Shown: one piece after another, positions 50,436 through 63,716 of the stretch | Layout: the number at the start of each line of letters is the position of its first letter | Position numbering within the stretch: the first letter of the stretch is position 1 | NCBI RefSeq assembly: GCF_002370355.1 | Contig: NZ_AP017929.1 | Span: 496,001 to 560,000, forward strand | Source: Latilactobacillus sakei subsp. sakei DSM 20017 = JCM 1157 | GTDB taxonomy: Bacteria; Bacillota; Bacilli; Lactobacillales; Lactobacillaceae | Length of the DNA stretch: 64,000 nt | Direction of reading: 5' to 3' | Notes under the pieces: model-generated | Seen by the model: the letters and a program-made list of their open reading frames with translations, nothing else | Database searches by the model: none | What the model was told of the DNA's origin: nothing | Program-made: the position numbers and the translations under genes

Positions 50436-52469
50436 TTAATCGTTAGTTGCGTTTTCTTCCGCTTCTTCTGGATCAAATAATTCGGCCAGAACGGCTAATA
50501 ACTTAGCTTTGGCTTCTGAAACCGTCGCATCCTTCAATTGGGTTGCCGCGTTGGATAAGTGACCACCGCCACCCAATTTTTCCATAATCACTTGAACATT
50601 GACGTCCCCTAAACTGCGTGCCGAGATGGCAATCATGCCGTCTGGGCGTTTCACAATAACAAAGGCCGCTTCAATGCCAGATAACGACAAGAGGGTATCA
50701 GCTGCTTGAGCTGCAATGACGGGATCATAACTGCGATTGTCTTCCCCCATACATAATGCCATATTGTCCTCAACCATTTCAATGGTTTCAATCAAATGAT
50801 TCTTTTGAATATAATTATCGACGTTTTCTTTTAACAGATGTTGGACCATTGATGCGTCCGCTCCGACAGACCGCAAATAACTAGCGGCATCAAACGTCCG
50901 CGTCCCGGTCCGCATTGAAAACGACTGCGTATCAACCGTAATCCCGGCTAACATCGTGGTTGCTTCAAACTTGTTAATGTTGGCCACGTTTTGTGGTTGG
51001 TATTCAAACATTTCAGTCACTAACTCACACGTTGAAGAGGCGTAGGGTTCGATATAAACCAACATTGGGTTTTCTGGGAACTCTTCCCCCCGACGATGGT
51101 GATCAAGCACAATTGTCCGTTGCGCCAATTTCTCATACAATTTAGGCGCCATCGTAATCGATGGTTTGGAATGATCAACCATTACTAATAAACTGTTAGC
51201 CGTTGCCTTTTCCACTGCTTCTTCAGGGGAAAGGACTTCGACTGCAATTTCCGGATAACCCTTAACCTCTTCCAACAAACGTTGAATATCGGTATGAATA
51301 TTGTTTTGATCAACCACGACATAACATTTCTTGCCGTTCATTTCAGCAATCCGCCGAATCCCAAAGGACGCACCGAGCGCATCCATATCAGGCCGAATAT
51401 GCCCCATGACAAAGATTGAATCGACCTGCTTGAAAACTTCCTGCAAGGCTTGCGAAATCATGCGCGCACGCACTCGAGTCCGTTTTTCCATCGGGTTCGT
51501 TTTACCACCGTAGAACCGGGCTTGCCCATCGTTGGCCTTAACGACCACCTGATCACCACCACGGCCAAGTGCTAAATCTAAATTACTCTGAGAAGTCGTC
51601 GCTAAAACGGCTAAATCAGATTCCCCATAGGCAAAGCCAACACTCAAGGTTAACGGGAAGTTTTGTTTTGAAGTTTCTTCACGAATCTCATCGAGAATCT
51701 TAAACTTCTCTTTTTCAGCCGCGTGGAGCGACTTGGCGTAGGCGAGGACGAAGAAATGATCATCATCAACCCGTTTTAAGAACATTTGGAACTGATTAGC
51801 CCACCGAGAGAGCTCGTTAGTGACGTAGTTATTCAGATTAGAAATAGCTTGATCATCCATTGTTTGGGTGATTTCGTCATAATTATCTAAAAAGACTTGG
51901 CCGATTGCAACCTGTTCGTCTTCATAACGATCTTCAATCGCCGCATAACGCGTGATATCGAGAAGGTAAACCACCCCGATACTTTCTTGAATGATAATCT
52001 GGAATTGATTATCGCCCCAGTGAACGAGCTTAGTTTCGTTGGAATCTTCATTTTGGACGACTAATTCGGCCAATTCCGGATCGACTTCTTTAATCGTTTT
52101 TCCAAGGACTTCCTTATTCCCCAAGTATTGTTGTAAATAGGGATTGGTCCATTGAATTTCGCCTTTTTCATTGTAGAGCAAAATTCCGATTGGCATCTTG
52201 ATTAAGGCCTCTTGTTCGCCCCGTTTAATCCGGTAGGACAAATCCGAAACATACTTGGCAGTATTTTCCGTGACCGTCTCAATCGCGTACAAGACGGTGA
52301 TTAAGGTCCCAATTAAGAGCACGAACAAAATCAAAGCGATGAGCCAATTTAACATCGCTGCAAAGATCAGGCTGACGGCGGTCAACCCTAATAAGACTAG
52401 GGCCACCATCCGCAAGCGCGCATCATCTAAAAACTGCGGTAATTTTAATTGCTTAATTTTATTTTTCAT
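50436..52469 (-). CDS. gdpP: Cyclic-di-AMP phosphodiesterase GdpP
   Basis: A 677-residue membrane enzyme that hydrolyses c-di-AMP and so controls osmolyte and cell wall balance. Two N-terminal helices (about 20-66) are followed by a PAS-like domain, a degenerate GGDEF domain (about 170-300) and the DHH/DHHA1 catalytic part: [24 protein letters not shown] and [10 protein letters not shown]. All metal-binding Asp/His motifs are present. It precedes rplI-dnaB, the same order as B. subtilis yybT-rplI-dnaC. An extended -10 (TGC-TAGAAT) lies at 52565-52573. Confidence 0.96.
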   Translation of the reverse strand: MKNKIKQLKLPQFLDDARLRMVALVLLGLTAVSLIFAAMLNWLIALILFVLLIGTLITVLYAIETVTENTAKYVSDLSYRIKRGEQEALIKMPIGILLYNEKGEIQWTNPYLQQYLGNKEVLGKTIKEVDPELAELVVQNEDSNETKLVHWGDNQFQIIIQESIGVVYLLDITRYAAIEDRYEDEQVAIGQVFLDNYDEITQTMDDQAISNLNNYVTNELSRWANQFQMFLKRVDDDHFFVLAYAKSLHAAEKEKFKILDEIREETSKQNFPLTLSVGFAYGESDLAVLATTSQSNLDLALGRGGDQVVVKANDGQARFYGGKTNPMEKRTRVRARMISQALQEVFKQVDSIFVMGHIRPDMDALGASFGIRRIAEMNGKKCYVVVDQNNIHTDIQRLLEEVKGYPEIAVEVLSPEEAVEKATANSLLVMVDHSKPSITMAPKLYEKLAQRTIVLDHHRRGEEFPENPMLVYIEPYASSTCELVTEMFEYQPQNVANINKFEATTMLAGITVDTQSFSMRTGTRTFDAASYLRSVGADASMVQHLLKENVDNYIQKNHLIETIEMVEDNMALCMGEDNRSYDPVIAAQAADTLLSLSGIEAAFVIVKRPDGMIAISARSLGDVNVQVIMEKLGGGGHLSNAATQLKDATVSEAKAKLLAVLAELFDPEEAEENATND

Positions 52470-52636
52470 GTAAACTCCTTAACTCTAAAGAAACAAGTAT
52501 TTTAGGCAGCACATCTTGATTTGAACAACTTGGTTCTTTACTAAATCTTAAAGAATCATACTTTATTCTAGCACAAATACCAATTAAAAACCGCTCTCAG
52601 CCCGCAATTTAATCCCATGTTCGCCTCTTGGAAACT

Positions 52637-52676
52637 AAAAAAGTCACCAACCAAGTAAACTTGGTTGATGACTCTA
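52637..52676 (-). terminator. Terminator of the rpsF-ssb-rpsR operon
   Basis: AGTCATCAACCAAG pairs with CTTGGTTGGTGACT on the minus strand, followed by six T. Confidence 0.9.
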
Positions 52677-52686
52677 AAATTAATTT

Positions 52687-52926
52687 TTAGTCTTCTGTAA
52701 CGAATGGTAATAAGCCCATGATCCGTGCGCGTTTGATTGCAATTGTCAAACGACGTTGGTTCTTAGCACTTGTACCAGATACCCGACGAGGTAAAATCTT
52801 ACCACGTTCTGAGATAAAACGTTTCAATAAATCAGTGTCTTTGTAGTCGATATATTCGATGTGGTTAGCAGCGATGAAATCAACCTTACGACGACGACGG
52901 TTGCCGCCTCTTCTTTGTTGAGCCAT
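52687..52926 (-). CDS. rpsR: 30S ribosomal protein S18
   Basis: A 79-residue ribosomal protein. The body [55 protein letters not shown] is split here only for length; its central [17 protein letters not shown] and [17 protein letters not shown] are standard S18. The Cys of zinc-type S18 is absent. It is the last gene of the rpsF-ssb-rpsR operon, with AAGGAGG-type site. Confidence 0.98.
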   Translation of the reverse strand: MAQQRRGGNRRRRKVDFIAANHIEYIDYKDTDLLKRFISERGKILPRRVSGTSAKNQRRLTIAIKRARIMGLLPFVTED

Positions 52927-52956
52927 TGAAAGTTCCTCCTTCCAAAACAGTTTATT

Positions 52957-53469
52957 TTAGAAAGGTAAGTCATCATCCGAAATATCAATCGCTTGACCAT
53001 TATTTGCAAATGGATCGGCTTGAGTGTTATTTGCGGCTGGTGCGTTACCCGTTTGTTGAGGGCTGGTAAATCCAGATTGTTGGCTACCATTGCTTTGATT
53101 ACTATTAAAGTTCTGACTTGCGCCATCACCTTGCCGTTGCTCTGTTGTTGTCCGTGATTCTAACAATGAGAAATTATCGACAACCACTTCAGTCACGTAG
53201 ACACGTTGACCTTGTTGATTTTCATAATTTCTAGTTTGTAGACGGCCATCAACCCCTACTAATGAGCCCTTTTTAGTAAAGTTAGCGAAATTTTCCGCTG
53301 ATTTACGCCAAATGACACAATTAATAAAGTCTGCTTCACGATCGCCGTTAGCGTTCGTGAATTGACGGTTAACTGCCATTGAGAAAGTCCCAACTGCAGC
53401 ACCACTAGAAGTGTAACGTAAGTCAACATCGCGTGTTAGCCGACCAACGAGTACAACTCGATTAATCAT
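52957..53469 (-). CDS. ssb: Single-stranded DNA-binding protein
   Basis: A 170-residue SSB: OB fold in residues 1-110 ([52 protein letters not shown]), a Gln/Asn/Gly-rich linker (about 112-160) and the acidic tip SDDDLPF that binds repair and replication partners. It lies between rpsR and rpsF, the conserved order. Confidence 0.98.
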   Translation of the reverse strand: MINRVVLVGRLTRDVDLRYTSSGAAVGTFSMAVNRQFTNANGDREADFINCVIWRKSAENFANFTKKGSLVGVDGRLQTRNYENQQGQRVYVTEVVVDNFSLLESRTTTEQRQGDGASQNFNSNQSNGSQQSGFTSPQQTGNAPAANNTQADPFANNGQAIDISDDDLPF

Positions 53470-53507
53470 TCTGTCAGCTCCCCTCTATTCAATATTACAA
53501 TTCAAAA

Positions 53508-53804
53508 TTAGTCTTCGCGTTTAACGATCATATGACGTAAAATTGCGCCATCAATCTTAGCTAGACGATCAAATTCGTTTAAAGCTTCATCATTATCAGC
53601 TAAAACATTTACGATATGGTAAATGCCTTCGTGTTGATTGTTGATTTCATAAGCTAAACGACGTTTTGACCAGTCTTTTGAATCAACCACTTCAGCACCG
53701 TTGTCTTTTAAGATGCCGTCGAAACGGTTGACAAGGGCTGTTTTACTTTCTTCATCAAGTGTTGTTGAGATGATATAAGTAACTTCGTATTTTGATTGAG
53801 CCAT
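53508..53804 (-). CDS. rpsF: 30S ribosomal protein S6
   Basis: A 98-residue ribosomal protein, [14 protein letters not shown] start, [27 protein letters not shown] and [19 protein letters not shown] end, all standard S6. Strong GGAGGTGA site. First gene of rpsF-ssb-rpsR; a structured leader precedes it. Confidence 0.98.
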
Positions 53805-53819
53805 GACTGTTCACCTCCT

Positions 53820-53915
53820 TATGGACTTTAGGTTCTTACCTGTGTAAGAACAAGGAGTAACTGACTAATATTACTATTAGCCTCACGATTTAGACCCTGT
53901 GCCTAAATCACAGAT
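53820..53915 (-). promoter_or_regulatory. Structured leader of the rpsF operon
   Basis: Two perfect small stems precede rpsF: GTTCTTAC/GTAAGAAC (53832-53851) and GATTTAG/CTAAATC (53887-53909). The S6:S18 complex feeds back on such leaders in many bacteria, but I could not match the conserved binding motif with certainty. Confidence 0.4.
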
Positions 53916-53964
53916 ACTCACAAGATAAAAGTCTATCATAAATAGTACGTAAATACAAACTTAA

Positions 53965-54033
53965 AAAAATCGTTTTTGCTAACACGCTTGTTAATCCTTA
54001 CAAGTGTAATTACGCAAAAACGATTTTTATTTT
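53965..54033 (-). terminator. Terminator of the gyrase operon
   Basis: AAAAATCGTTTTTGC and GCAAAAACGATTTTT form a long perfect outer stem, with ACACGCTTG/CAAGTGT inside. T residues lie on both sides; gyrA ends five bases before it. Confidence 0.88.
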
Positions 54034-54038
54034 TTAAA

Positions 54039-56612
54039 TTAGTCGTTATTTGGTTCGTTTTGATTCTCTTCAGCACGGGCTAATAAATCATCAACTTGTG
54101 CTAAGCCAGTGTCCGTTACGTTCTCAGTTGGCACTGTTGGTTCAGTCGTTGCAGTTTGTGTTTCAGGTTCATCTGGTTCAGCTTCGACTTTGGCCATTGT
54201 TGCCACCTTCGCTTCGTCATCCACACGGATCAAGCGCACACCAAGTGTTGCCCGACCGGTTTGTGACACGTTAGCCACCTTGAAACGAATCAAGACGCCA
54301 GTATCAGTAATCAAGAGAATATCTTCTTCACCAGTTACTGCTGCAATCCCGGCTAATGGGCCATTCTTTTCAGTGATATTGGCAGTCTTAATCCCTTTAC
54401 CACCACGACCCTTGATTGGGTAATCGCTAACGGCTGTTCGTTTCCCGTAACCTTTTTCAGAAATCACTAAGATTTCTTGGCCCGGAATCAACAAGTCAGA
54501 ACCAACAACGTAGTCGCCTTCGCGTAGACGAATCCCACGAACGCCGGCTGCTGTCCGCCCCATTGAACGAACGGCTGTTTCACTGAAGGAAACGGCGTAA
54601 CCATTATGCGTCCCGATAAAGATGTTTTGTTGCCCATCAGTCATTAAGACGTTGCTCAACTCATCATCTTCATGCAAGGTCAATGCTTTCAGACCGTTGC
54701 TCCGGATATTGGCAAATTCGCCAACGGCTGTCCGTTTAACCGTCCCTAAGCGGGTAATGAAGAACAAGGCTTGTTCAGGCTTGACTTCCTTACCGATATT
54801 GACCACGGTTTGAACGCGTTCATCCGAATTAATCCCTAAGAGATTAATAATTGGAATCCCCTTGGCTGTTCGACCGTATTCTGGAATTTCATACCCTTTA
54901 GCACGGTAAACTTTCCCAGTATTCGTAAAGAAGAGGAGCACTTCATGCGTTGAAGTTGAGATTAAGTGTTCGATGAAATCATCATCGTGAACACCCATCC
55001 CTTGAATCCCACGGCCGCCACGATTTTGAACTTTAAATTCACTCGCTGGCAAGCGTTTGATGTAGCCGTTATGCGTCAAGGCAATCACTACATCTTCTTC
55101 TTCGATTAGGTCTTCATCTTCGATACTGAGGACTTCGCCGACCAATAATTCAGTCCGACGTTTGTCGCCAAATTTACTTTGAATTTCTAACAATTCATCA
55201 TAAATGATTTTCTTAATCCGTTCTGGTTTGGCTAAGATATCTTTCAAATCAGTGATCAACGCCATCAAATTATTGTATTCATTTTCAACTTTGTCACGTT
55301 CCAAACCGGTTAAACGAACGAGTCGCATATCCAAAATAGCTTGGGCTTGTTTGTCAGATAAGTCATAACGTTCCATCAACAAGACTTTAGCGGTATCACC
55401 AGTCTTTGAACTCCGGATGATTTGAATAATAGCATCGATATGATCTAATGCAATTCGCAAACCGGCCAAGATATGGGCTCTTGCTTCGGCTTTCTTCAAA
55501 TCAAATTCAGTCCGACGACGAATCACTTCTTCTTGATGCACTAAGTAGTGTTCAAGAATTGATTTTAAGCTTAAGACTTTTGGGGCACCGTTAACGATGG
55601 CCACCATGTTGAATGAGAATGAGGTTTGTAATGGTGTGAGTTTGTAGAGATTATTTAAAATCACTGAAGCACTCATATCACGACGAACATCAATCACGAT
55701 CCGCATCCCGTCACGATCAGATTCATCGTTTAAATCAGTGATCCCTTCAAGACGCTTGTCCCGTGCTAATTCGGCAATTCTTTCGACCAATTTTGCTTTG
55801 TTGACCATGTAAGGAATTTCAGTCACGATAATCCGTTCGCGACCGTTTTTCTTAACTTCAACATCGACTTTGGCCCGTAACGTAATCGTTCCTTTACCGG
55901 ATTCATACGCATGACGAATGCCAGATTTACCCATTACTAACCCACCAGTTGGGAAGTCAGGTCCTGGTAAAGCATCCATCAAGTCGGCGGTTGTTGCATC
56001 AGGATTATCCATCAAAATATGGATGGCACTGATCACTTCAGCCAAATTATGAGGTGGAATATTGGTCGTCATCCCGACCGCAATCCCAGTGGCCCCATTG
56101 ACTAACAGGTTCGGGAAGCGCGCTGGTAAAACAGCAGGTTCGCGTTCTGATTCATCGTAGTTAGGCACATAATCGATTGTATTTTTGTTGATATCGCGTA
56201 ACATTTCAACAGCCATTTTACTCATCCGAGCTTCGGTATAACGCATCGCAGCCGCGCCATCACCATCGACAGACCCAAAGTTCCCATGACCATCAACTAA
56301 CATGTAACGATAACTAAATTCTTGCGCCATCCGCACCATTGCTTCATAAATCGCTGAATCACCATGTGGATGGTACTTCCCCATAACGTCCCCAACGATT
56401 CTGGCGGACTTCTTATAAGGTTTTTCAGGGGTAACCCCTAATTCACTCATCCCGTATAAAATACGGCGTTGTACGGGCTTTAAACCATCACGAACGTCTG
56501 GTAAAGCACGGGCAACAATGACACTCATTGCGTATTCAAGGAATGATTTACGCATTGTTTTAGATAAATTGACGTTTTCAATCCGACCATCTTGGCCATT
56601 TTCGTTTGCCAT
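54039..56612 (-). CDS. gyrA: DNA gyrase subunit A
   Basis: An 857-residue type II topoisomerase subunit. The catalytic Tyr125 lies in [10 protein letters not shown], and the quinolone region [10 protein letters not shown] (81-90) keeps Ser86 and Glu90, a wild-type pattern. The C-terminal beta-pinwheel (about 505-820) carries the GyrA box [11 protein letters not shown] near 548, the sign of gyrase rather than topoisomerase IV, and ends in an acidic tail. It follows gyrB with a 47-base gap. Confidence 0.98.
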   Translation of the reverse strand: MANENGQDGRIENVNLSKTMRKSFLEYAMSVIVARALPDVRDGLKPVQRRILYGMSELGVTPEKPYKKSARIVGDVMGKYHPHGDSAIYEAMVRMAQEFSYRYMLVDGHGNFGSVDGDGAAAMRYTEARMSKMAVEMLRDINKNTIDYVPNYDESEREPAVLPARFPNLLVNGATGIAVGMTTNIPPHNLAEVISAIHILMDNPDATTADLMDALPGPDFPTGGLVMGKSGIRHAYESGKGTITLRAKVDVEVKKNGRERIIVTEIPYMVNKAKLVERIAELARDKRLEGITDLNDESDRDGMRIVIDVRRDMSASVILNNLYKLTPLQTSFSFNMVAIVNGAPKVLSLKSILEHYLVHQEEVIRRRTEFDLKKAEARAHILAGLRIALDHIDAIIQIIRSSKTGDTAKVLLMERYDLSDKQAQAILDMRLVRLTGLERDKVENEYNNLMALITDLKDILAKPERIKKIIYDELLEIQSKFGDKRRTELLVGEVLSIEDEDLIEEEDVVIALTHNGYIKRLPASEFKVQNRGGRGIQGMGVHDDDFIEHLISTSTHEVLLFFTNTGKVYRAKGYEIPEYGRTAKGIPIINLLGINSDERVQTVVNIGKEVKPEQALFFITRLGTVKRTAVGEFANIRSNGLKALTLHEDDELSNVLMTDGQQNIFIGTHNGYAVSFSETAVRSMGRTAAGVRGIRLREGDYVVGSDLLIPGQEILVISEKGYGKRTAVSDYPIKGRGGKGIKTANITEKNGPLAGIAAVTGEEDILLITDTGVLIRFKVANVSQTGRATLGVRLIRVDDEAKVATMAKVEAEPDEPETQTATTEPTVPTENVTDTGLAQVDDLLARAEENQNEPNND

Positions 56613-56659
56613 TAATCTATTAAACCCCTCTCAGTCAGTCTTCATTGATCAGTAGATTA

Positions 56660-58660
<2,001 letters not shown>

Positions 58661-58672
58661 TTATTATGCCAA

Positions 58673-59800
58673 CTATTCTGCTTGTTCTTCTGTGACGACC
58701 CCGTTGGTGACTGTAAACACGCGCGGCGTCGCAATAATTTCTTTTTTAACATTCTCTAAACTGGTTGTTGTGAGGAATGTTTGGACTTTGTTTTGGAACG
58801 TCTTCAACAAATGTGTTTGGCGTAAATCGTCTAATTCCGACAACACATCGTCCAGTAATAAAATCGGGTATTCCCCGGTTTGGGCCTTCATCAAGTCAAT
58901 TTCGGCCAATTTGACACTCAACGCGGTTGTCCGTTGTTGCCCTTGGGAACCAAAGGCCTGCACATCCTTATCGTTGACTAAAAATTGAACATCATCGCGG
59001 TGGGGACCAATCAACGTCGTGCCTTGTTCAACCTCACGGGTTTGTTGTTTCTCATACAAGGTTTGAAATTGTTGATAGAGTTCTTCGACACTTTGATCTA
59101 ATTGTTCTTCTGGAATTTGACTTTGATATTTAAACGTCAAGACTTCCCGATCCTTCGTAATCTCCTGATGCAATTTTTGGGCCCATTTTTCCATTTGTTG
59201 GAGAAACTGGCGACGGGCGACGGTCACTTCCGCCCCGTAAGCCGCTAATTGATCCGATAAAACACCTAAATAAACAAGATCCTTGGCTTGGCGCCGTTGG
59301 AGTTGCTTAAGATATTGATTACGTTGTTTCAGAATTGATTTGTATTGCGAAATATTATAGAGATACTTGCTACTCATCTGCCCGAATTCCATATCAATGA
59401 AATGACGTCTCACAGCGGGCGAACCCTTAACGATGTTTAAATCCTCCGGCGCAAATAACACGACGTTTAGCTGACCAATATATTGTGATAACTTGGCCTG
59501 TTCTAAATGATTGACCTTCGCCTTTTTACCTTTTTGGCTTAAAACGAGCTCTAACGGGGTTTTCCCTGCAGAACGTTGGACCAAACCGGTAATTTTAGCG
59601 AAGTCTTCATGCCATTGAATTAATTCGCGATCGGTATTCGTGCGATGTGAGCGGGCCAAGGCTAAAACGTAGATTGCTTCTAGTAAGTTCGTTTTCCCCT
59701 GCGCATTTTCACCAATCAAGACGTTCGTATCTGGTGAAAAGTGCACATCAACTGACTCATAATTACGATAATGATTCAGTTGTAGTTCGCTTAGATACAT
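58673..59800 (-). CDS. recF: DNA replication and repair protein RecF
   Basis: A 375-residue SMC-like ATPase acting in gap repair with RecO and RecR. Walker A is GENAQGKTN (30-38), [10 protein letters not shown] is the RecF motif, and the Walker B region [15 protein letters not shown] is near the C-terminus. It is six bases after yaaA and should be co-transcribed with it and gyrB/gyrA. Confidence 0.96.
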   Translation of the reverse strand: MYLSELQLNHYRNYESVDVHFSPDTNVLIGENAQGKTNLLEAIYVLALARSHRTNTDRELIQWHEDFAKITGLVQRSAGKTPLELVLSQKGKKAKVNHLEQAKLSQYIGQLNVVLFAPEDLNIVKGSPAVRRHFIDMEFGQMSSKYLYNISQYKSILKQRNQYLKQLQRRQAKDLVYLGVLSDQLAAYGAEVTVARRQFLQQMEKWAQKLHQEITKDREVLTFKYQSQIPEEQLDQSVEELYQQFQTLYEKQQTREVEQGTTLIGPHRDDVQFLVNDKDVQAFGSQGQQRTTALSVKLAEIDLMKAQTGEYPILLLDDVLSELDDLRQTHLLKTFQNKVQTFLTTTSLENVKKEIIATPRVFTVTNGVVTEEQAE

Positions 59801-59806
59801 AGCTGC

Positions 59807-60034
59807 CTACAATCTTTCTTGTTGTTTAACGATGAATTGGCCGTTATCTGGGACTTCAATGACATCCTCTGGATATAACTTCCGGCCACGTCGATCATCA
59901 GGTTCGCCATTGACTAAAACCGTATTTTCTCTTAGGAACCATTTGGCTTTGCCACCCGTTTCAATAATGCCGGCTTCTTTTAGGAGTTGTCCTAATGTGA
60001 CGAATTCAGCCTCAAGTTTAATTTCTTGTGTCAT
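59807..60034 (-). CDS. yaaA: S4-domain RNA-binding protein YaaA/RlbA
   Basis: A 75-residue S4-like protein with the fold TLGQLLKEAGIIETGGKAKWFL, VLVNGEPDDRRGRKLYPEDVI. This small gene always lies between dnaN and recF in Bacilli and Lactobacillales. It helps ribosome assembly in B. subtilis homologues. A good minus-strand promoter precedes it. Confidence 0.93.
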   Translation of the reverse strand: MTQEIKLEAEFVTLGQLLKEAGIIETGGKAKWFLRENTVLVNGEPDDRRGRKLYPEDVIEVPDNGQFIVKQQERL

Positions 60035-60096
60035 ATTAACCCACCATTCTTAACGATATTAATTACTGGAAAAATAACGATCCGTTATACCTAGTA

Positions 60097-60125
60097 ATTA
60101 TAGACTTTTTTAGCACTAAAAACAA
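60097..60125 (-). promoter_or_regulatory. Promoter of the yaaA-recF-gyrB-gyrA unit
   Basis: Minus-strand TTGTTT (60120-60125), 17 bases, TATAAT (60097-60102), 63 bases before the yaaA start. Confidence 0.7.
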
Positions 60126-60230
60126 ATAAACATGGTTAAAATGCTTTCTCAGCGTTTTTGACAAAATTACCCCTCTCCTACTAGAAATATCTTAAATCGC
60201 TGTAACCGAATTTATTTTAATTCTAGTTCA

Positions 60231-60262
60231 CAAAAAAACGCCTCTCATCGAGGCGTTTTTGA
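60231..60262 (-). terminator. Terminator of dnaN
   Basis: AAAAACGCCTC pairs with GAGGCGTTTTT across a five-base loop, 15 bases past the dnaN stop. Confidence 0.88.
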
Positions 60263-60276
60263 GTTGTTATTTAATT

Positions 60277-61416
60277 TTAGAATGTCCGGACTGGTGTGAT
60301 CAATTGAATATAGTGTTCTTGATCTTCACTTGGAACCAACGTAAATGGTCGTAAAGCAGCCGTAAAGTTAATCACGATTGTTGTTTGGCCAAATGAACGC
60401 AAGGCATCCTTCATGTAGTCAGGGTTAAATGAAATTTCAAGGGATTCACCCGTGAGGTTTTCAAATTGAAGGGCTTCTTCAACATTCCCCACATCTGGTG
60501 AATTACCATAAATAATCGCTGTGTTAGCCTCTGTGTCGAGTGTTAAACGGACAACGTTATTCCGACTTTCATGGGATAACAATGACGCCCGTTCGATAGC
60601 GGCCAATAAGACTGGCGCGTTAAATTCGATTTGGGTACTTGATGAAGTTGGAATTAAACGTGCTGTATCAGGATAGTTACCTTCTAATAAGCGTGAATAA
60701 AAGGCTAAGTTGCCAGCTTTAAAGAGGACTTGGTTTTCAGCAATCCGAATTTCAACGTCTTCGGCATCATCCGCAAGCGTTCTTGAAAGTTCTACCAAAC
60801 TCTTACCAGGAATGATGACGTCATAATTGGCATCACTTGGAAGCGCAACTGTTAATTTACGTTGTGCTAAACGATGGCTATCAGTCGCAACGGCTAACAT
60901 TTCGCCATTGGCTAGGACCAAGTGGACCCCAGTTAAGATTGGGCGACTTTCTTGATTAGAAACAGCGATGACGGTTTGGTGAATGAGTTGTTTCAAAACA
61001 TCAGTGCTGATGCTAAATGTATTTTGCCCTGCAATTTCAGGAAGGTGTGGATAACTATTAGCGTCTAACCCGTTGATTGTAAATTCTGATTTACCGGAGC
61101 GAATTGTTGTTTGGAAATTATTTCCAACTGCAATTCGCATCTGATCTTCTGGTAATTTTTTAACGATTTCACTAAAGAAACGTGCTGGTAACACAATTTC
61201 GCCAACTTCTTCGACGACTAATTGGTTTTTTTCATCTGAGGCTGACAATGTTGCTTCAATTGAGATATCCGCATCACTACCGGTTAGCGTCAAGCCTTCT
61301 TGCGATAGAACAAGTTTAAGCCCTGTTAGGATCGGAATCGTTGTTTTAGCTGAAATGGCCCGTTGCACATCATTGAGCGTTTTGATAAATAGGGCGCGGT
61401 TAATTGAAAATTTCAT
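60277..61416 (-). CDS. dnaN: DNA polymerase III beta subunit (sliding clamp)
   Basis: A 379-residue three-domain clamp that tethers polymerase to DNA. MKFSINRALFIKTLNDVQRAISAKTTIPILTGL is the DnaN N-terminus; the central VSNQESRPILTGVHL and C-terminal MLPRFTL-like end (here TLVPSEDQEHYIQLITPVR) are standard. ATG follows CGGAGG. It is separated from dnaA by the second half of oriC. Confidence 0.98.
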   Translation of the reverse strand: MKFSINRALFIKTLNDVQRAISAKTTIPILTGLKLVLSQEGLTLTGSDADISIEATLSASDEKNQLVVEEVGEIVLPARFFSEIVKKLPEDQMRIAVGNNFQTTIRSGKSEFTINGLDANSYPHLPEIAGQNTFSISTDVLKQLIHQTVIAVSNQESRPILTGVHLVLANGEMLAVATDSHRLAQRKLTVALPSDANYDVIIPGKSLVELSRTLADDAEDVEIRIAENQVLFKAGNLAFYSRLLEGNYPDTARLIPTSSSTQIEFNAPVLLAAIERASLLSHESRNNVVRLTLDTEANTAIIYGNSPDVGNVEEALQFENLTGESLEISFNPDYMKDALRSFGQTTIVINFTAALRPFTLVPSEDQEHYIQLITPVRTF

Positions 61417-61436
61417 AGGTGCTACCTCCGAGGGTG

Positions 61437-61585
61437 AATATTATATATATATTAAAAGATTTTAAAGTAATAGTAGTAGGGCCTGTGGAACCTGTGGATA
61501 AGTATTGAAAGCCAAGAATCTCATAGTTTTCCACCTGTGGATAAAATGTGAGAAATCCTTAGGATAACTTTTACCTTTATCCACA
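61437..61585. other. oriC, dnaA-dnaN part, with AT-rich unwinding region
   Basis: Three perfect DnaA boxes: 61493-61501 and 61536-61544 (TGTGGATAA) and 61577-61585 (TTATCCACA). Next to the first are a GC cluster (about 61479-61483) and AGTAATAGTAGTAG (61466-61479), which matches the DnaA-trio pattern, then a TATATATATTAAAAGATTTT stretch (61443-61462). This order is that of the B. subtilis basal unwinding system. Confidence 0.88.
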
Positions 61586-61593
61586 ACCCATTT

Positions 61594-62940
61594 TTAAGAC
61601 TTCATTGTGTTCTTTAAATCCAAAATGGCATCTTTTAGGTTTTGATCGGTTGTCAAACTTTGACTAATCCGTTCATGAGCATGCATGACGGTCGTATGAT
61701 CTTTACCGCCAAACTCTTGGCCAATTTTAGGTAATGAGCTGTCGGTCATTTCGCGAGCAAGGTACATTGCGATTTGGCGCGGCAACACAATCTCTTTGAC
61801 CCGCTTGCGACCTTTAAGATCAGCAACGGTTAAGCTGTAATATTTAGCAACCACCGATTGAATCTTGGCAATCGAGAGCTGACTAGATTTACCGTTGAGT
61901 TTCAAGCCTTTGAGCGCGTCGGCCGCTAGACTGGTTGTAATCTCAGCGTTTTGCATCGTTGCATAGGCTTGGACCCGCACGAGTGCGCCTTCTAATTCCC
62001 GAACGTTGGAATCGATTTGCCCAGCAATATAACTGAGCGTATCTTCTGGAATTTCCAGATGTTCCGCATCGGCTTTATTTCTTAAAATCGCAATTCGCGT
62101 CTCAAGATCAGGTGGCGTGATATCGACTGGTAACCCCCATTTAAACCGAGAAACCAAGCGTTCTTGCAGCTTGGGAATCTCATTTGGGAGGCGATCAGAG
62201 GTCAACACAATTTGTTTCTTATCATTATAGAGATCATTAAATGTATGGAAGAATTCTTCTTGCGTTCCTTCTTTATCAGCGAAAAATTGAATATCATCCA
62301 CTAATAAAAGGTCGACGTTCCGGTATTCTTGTCTAAATTTCTCTTGATTCTTCGTTTGAATCGAATTGATAAAATCGTTGGCAAAAGCCTCACTCGTCAC
62401 GTACTTAACGTTCGTTTCGGGTTTTGATTCGAGTAATTGGTGACCAATTGCTTGCATCAAATGGGTTTTACCTAAACCAACACCACCATATAAGAAGAGG
62501 GGATTGTATAAGACACCGGGTTCTTCGGAAACCACCAACGCCGCAGCGTGGGCCATTTGATTGCCTTTCCCAGTGACAAACGTATCAAATGTATATTTAC
62601 TATTTAAATGCGTTTCACGTAAAAAGGTTGGTGTTTCAGCCTTCGTTAAAACGTGTTCTTCTTCTGGTTCAAGCGGTGTTAAGTTGTCAGATTCACCAGG
62701 TAACACAAAAATAGGGGTCAGCTCGATTTCCGCAAACTCATAGGCCCCTTCAACGACTTTAGTCGCCAAGTTATTTTCCCAGTATTCTTTGTGCAAGACA
62801 GAAGGCACTTCAATTAGTAGTTCGTTAGCTCTAAAAGCAAGCGGCTTAGCGGTTTTAATCCAAGCGTTAAAGCCAACCGTGGTTAGATCGGTTTGGAATT
62901 TTTCTTGCAGATAATTCCAAAGTTCCTGAAGATCAGGCAT
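61594..62940 (-). CDS. dnaA: Chromosomal replication initiator DnaA
   Basis: A 448-residue AAA+ protein. Domain I (1-80, [24 protein letters not shown]), Walker [13 protein letters not shown], Walker [10 protein letters not shown], sensor and the DNA-binding domain IV signature [15 protein letters not shown] are all present. ATG 62940 follows GAGGAGG; the frame is open 18 bases further. It is flanked on both sides by DnaA-box clusters, as usual. Confidence 0.98.
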   Translation of the reverse strand: MPDLQELWNYLQEKFQTDLTTVGFNAWIKTAKPLAFRANELLIEVPSVLHKEYWENNLATKVVEGAYEFAEIELTPIFVLPGESDNLTPLEPEEEHVLTKAETPTFLRETHLNSKYTFDTFVTGKGNQMAHAAALVVSEEPGVLYNPLFLYGGVGLGKTHLMQAIGHQLLESKPETNVKYVTSEAFANDFINSIQTKNQEKFRQEYRNVDLLLVDDIQFFADKEGTQEEFFHTFNDLYNDKKQIVLTSDRLPNEIPKLQERLVSRFKWGLPVDITPPDLETRIAILRNKADAEHLEIPEDTLSYIAGQIDSNVRELEGALVRVQAYATMQNAEITTSLAADALKGLKLNGKSSQLSIAKIQSVVAKYYSLTVADLKGRKRVKEIVLPRQIAMYLAREMTDSSLPKIGQEFGGKDHTTVMHAHERISQSLTTDQNLKDAILDLKNTMKS

Positions 62941-62970
62941 GTAGCGTGTCCTCCTCACATAAAATCACCA

Positions 62971-62995
62971 CTTTATTGAAAAATACTCAATAAAG
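62971..62995. repeat. Perfect hairpin in the dnaA leader
   Basis: CTTTATTGA and TCAATAAAG flank a seven-base loop. It lies between the dnaA extended -10 (TGC-TAGAAT on the minus strand, 63009-63017) and its start codon. Confidence 0.6.
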
Positions 62996-63029
62996 AAAGA
63001 CTAAATACATTCTAGCATTCTAAAAAAAG

Positions 63030-63360
63030 TTTTCCACAACAAGAACAAAATCCACAGGATAAAAATAAAAAGTTATGCACTCATCCACAACGAGGCGGAT
63101 AACTTTTATTCTGGGGTGTGGACAACTGAGAAATACACAGCAATTTTAGAGTTATCCACAAAAACGAATTGAAAATAGACGCTTTCATAGTGCGGGTTCT
63201 TCAGACTTATTCACAACGTTAAAAACAGGTGTGGATAACTAATAAACACCCTGTGATTCTCTGGATAACTCTGGTAGGTTTGCTGGGGATAAAAATTATG
63301 TTAAAATCGACTATTCAGGTTATCCACAAGAAAAACAAAATTTTTCAGATCTGTGGACAA
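63030..63360. other. oriC, DnaA-box cluster upstream of dnaA
   Basis: Perfect boxes are at 63152-63160 and 63320-63328 (TTATCCACA) and 63230-63238 (TGTGGATAA). One-mismatch boxes: 63030-63038, 63081-63089, 63117-63125, 63207-63215, 63260-63268, 63284-63292 and 63352-63360. There is no gene in 62941-63510; together with the dnaA-dnaN cluster this is a bipartite origin, and strand orientation flips here (dnaA minus, rpmH plus). Confidence 0.93.
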
Positions 63361-63391
63361 CCAAATTTAACGAATTTTTTTACAGAAAGTG

Positions 63392-63420
63392 TTTTAACTT
63401 CTATAGAAATATGCTATTAT
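63392..63420 (+). promoter_or_regulatory. rpmH promoter
   Basis: TTTTAA (63392-63397), 17 bases, TATTAT (63415-63420) with an extended -10 TGC. Confidence 0.65.
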
Positions 63421-63510
63421 ATTTTAGTGAATGTCATAGGTGGTTATTGCCGCCAGTTGTTTCTCAGATAAGAAAACAATAGACATAGTCAATTAGGAGG
63501 TGCCAGATTA

Positions 63511-63651
63511 ATGACTACAAAGAGAACATTTCAACCAAAGAAACGCCATAAAGAACGTGTTCATGGTTTCATGAAACGTATGAATACTAAGAACGGTCGC
63601 AAGGTACTTGCAAGACGCCGTGCTAAGGGCAGAAAAGTATTATCTGCATAG
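63511..63651 (+). CDS. rpmH: 50S ribosomal protein L34
   Basis: A 46-residue, highly basic ribosomal protein: [18 protein letters not shown] start, then [20 protein letters not shown] and GRKVLSA end. It is too short for a standard open-frame cut-off but unmistakable. ATG follows AGGAGG. It is the first plus-strand gene to the right of the origin and precedes rnpA, the universal order. Confidence 0.97.
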   Translation: MTTKRTFQPKKRHKERVHGFMKRMNTKNGRKVLARRRAKGRKVLSA

Positions 63652-63652
63652 G

Positions 63653-63677
63653 CCACTGATGCTTCAGTGGTTTTTTT
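63653..63677 (+). terminator. Terminator/attenuator between rpmH and rnpA
   Basis: CCACTGA and TCAGTGG around TGCT, then seven T. It would lower rnpA expression relative to rpmH. Confidence 0.85.
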
Positions 63678-63716
63678 ATTATCCTCAATTTATTAATAGA
63701 AATGCCGGAGTGAATT

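Noticed and set aside
54050-54423. Plus-strand open frames opposite gyrA
   Set aside because: They overlap conserved gyrA codons entirely and resemble no protein family.
62610-62626. parS-like word in dnaA (CGTTTCACGTAAAAAG)
   Set aside because: Only one half-site matches; four mismatches overall.
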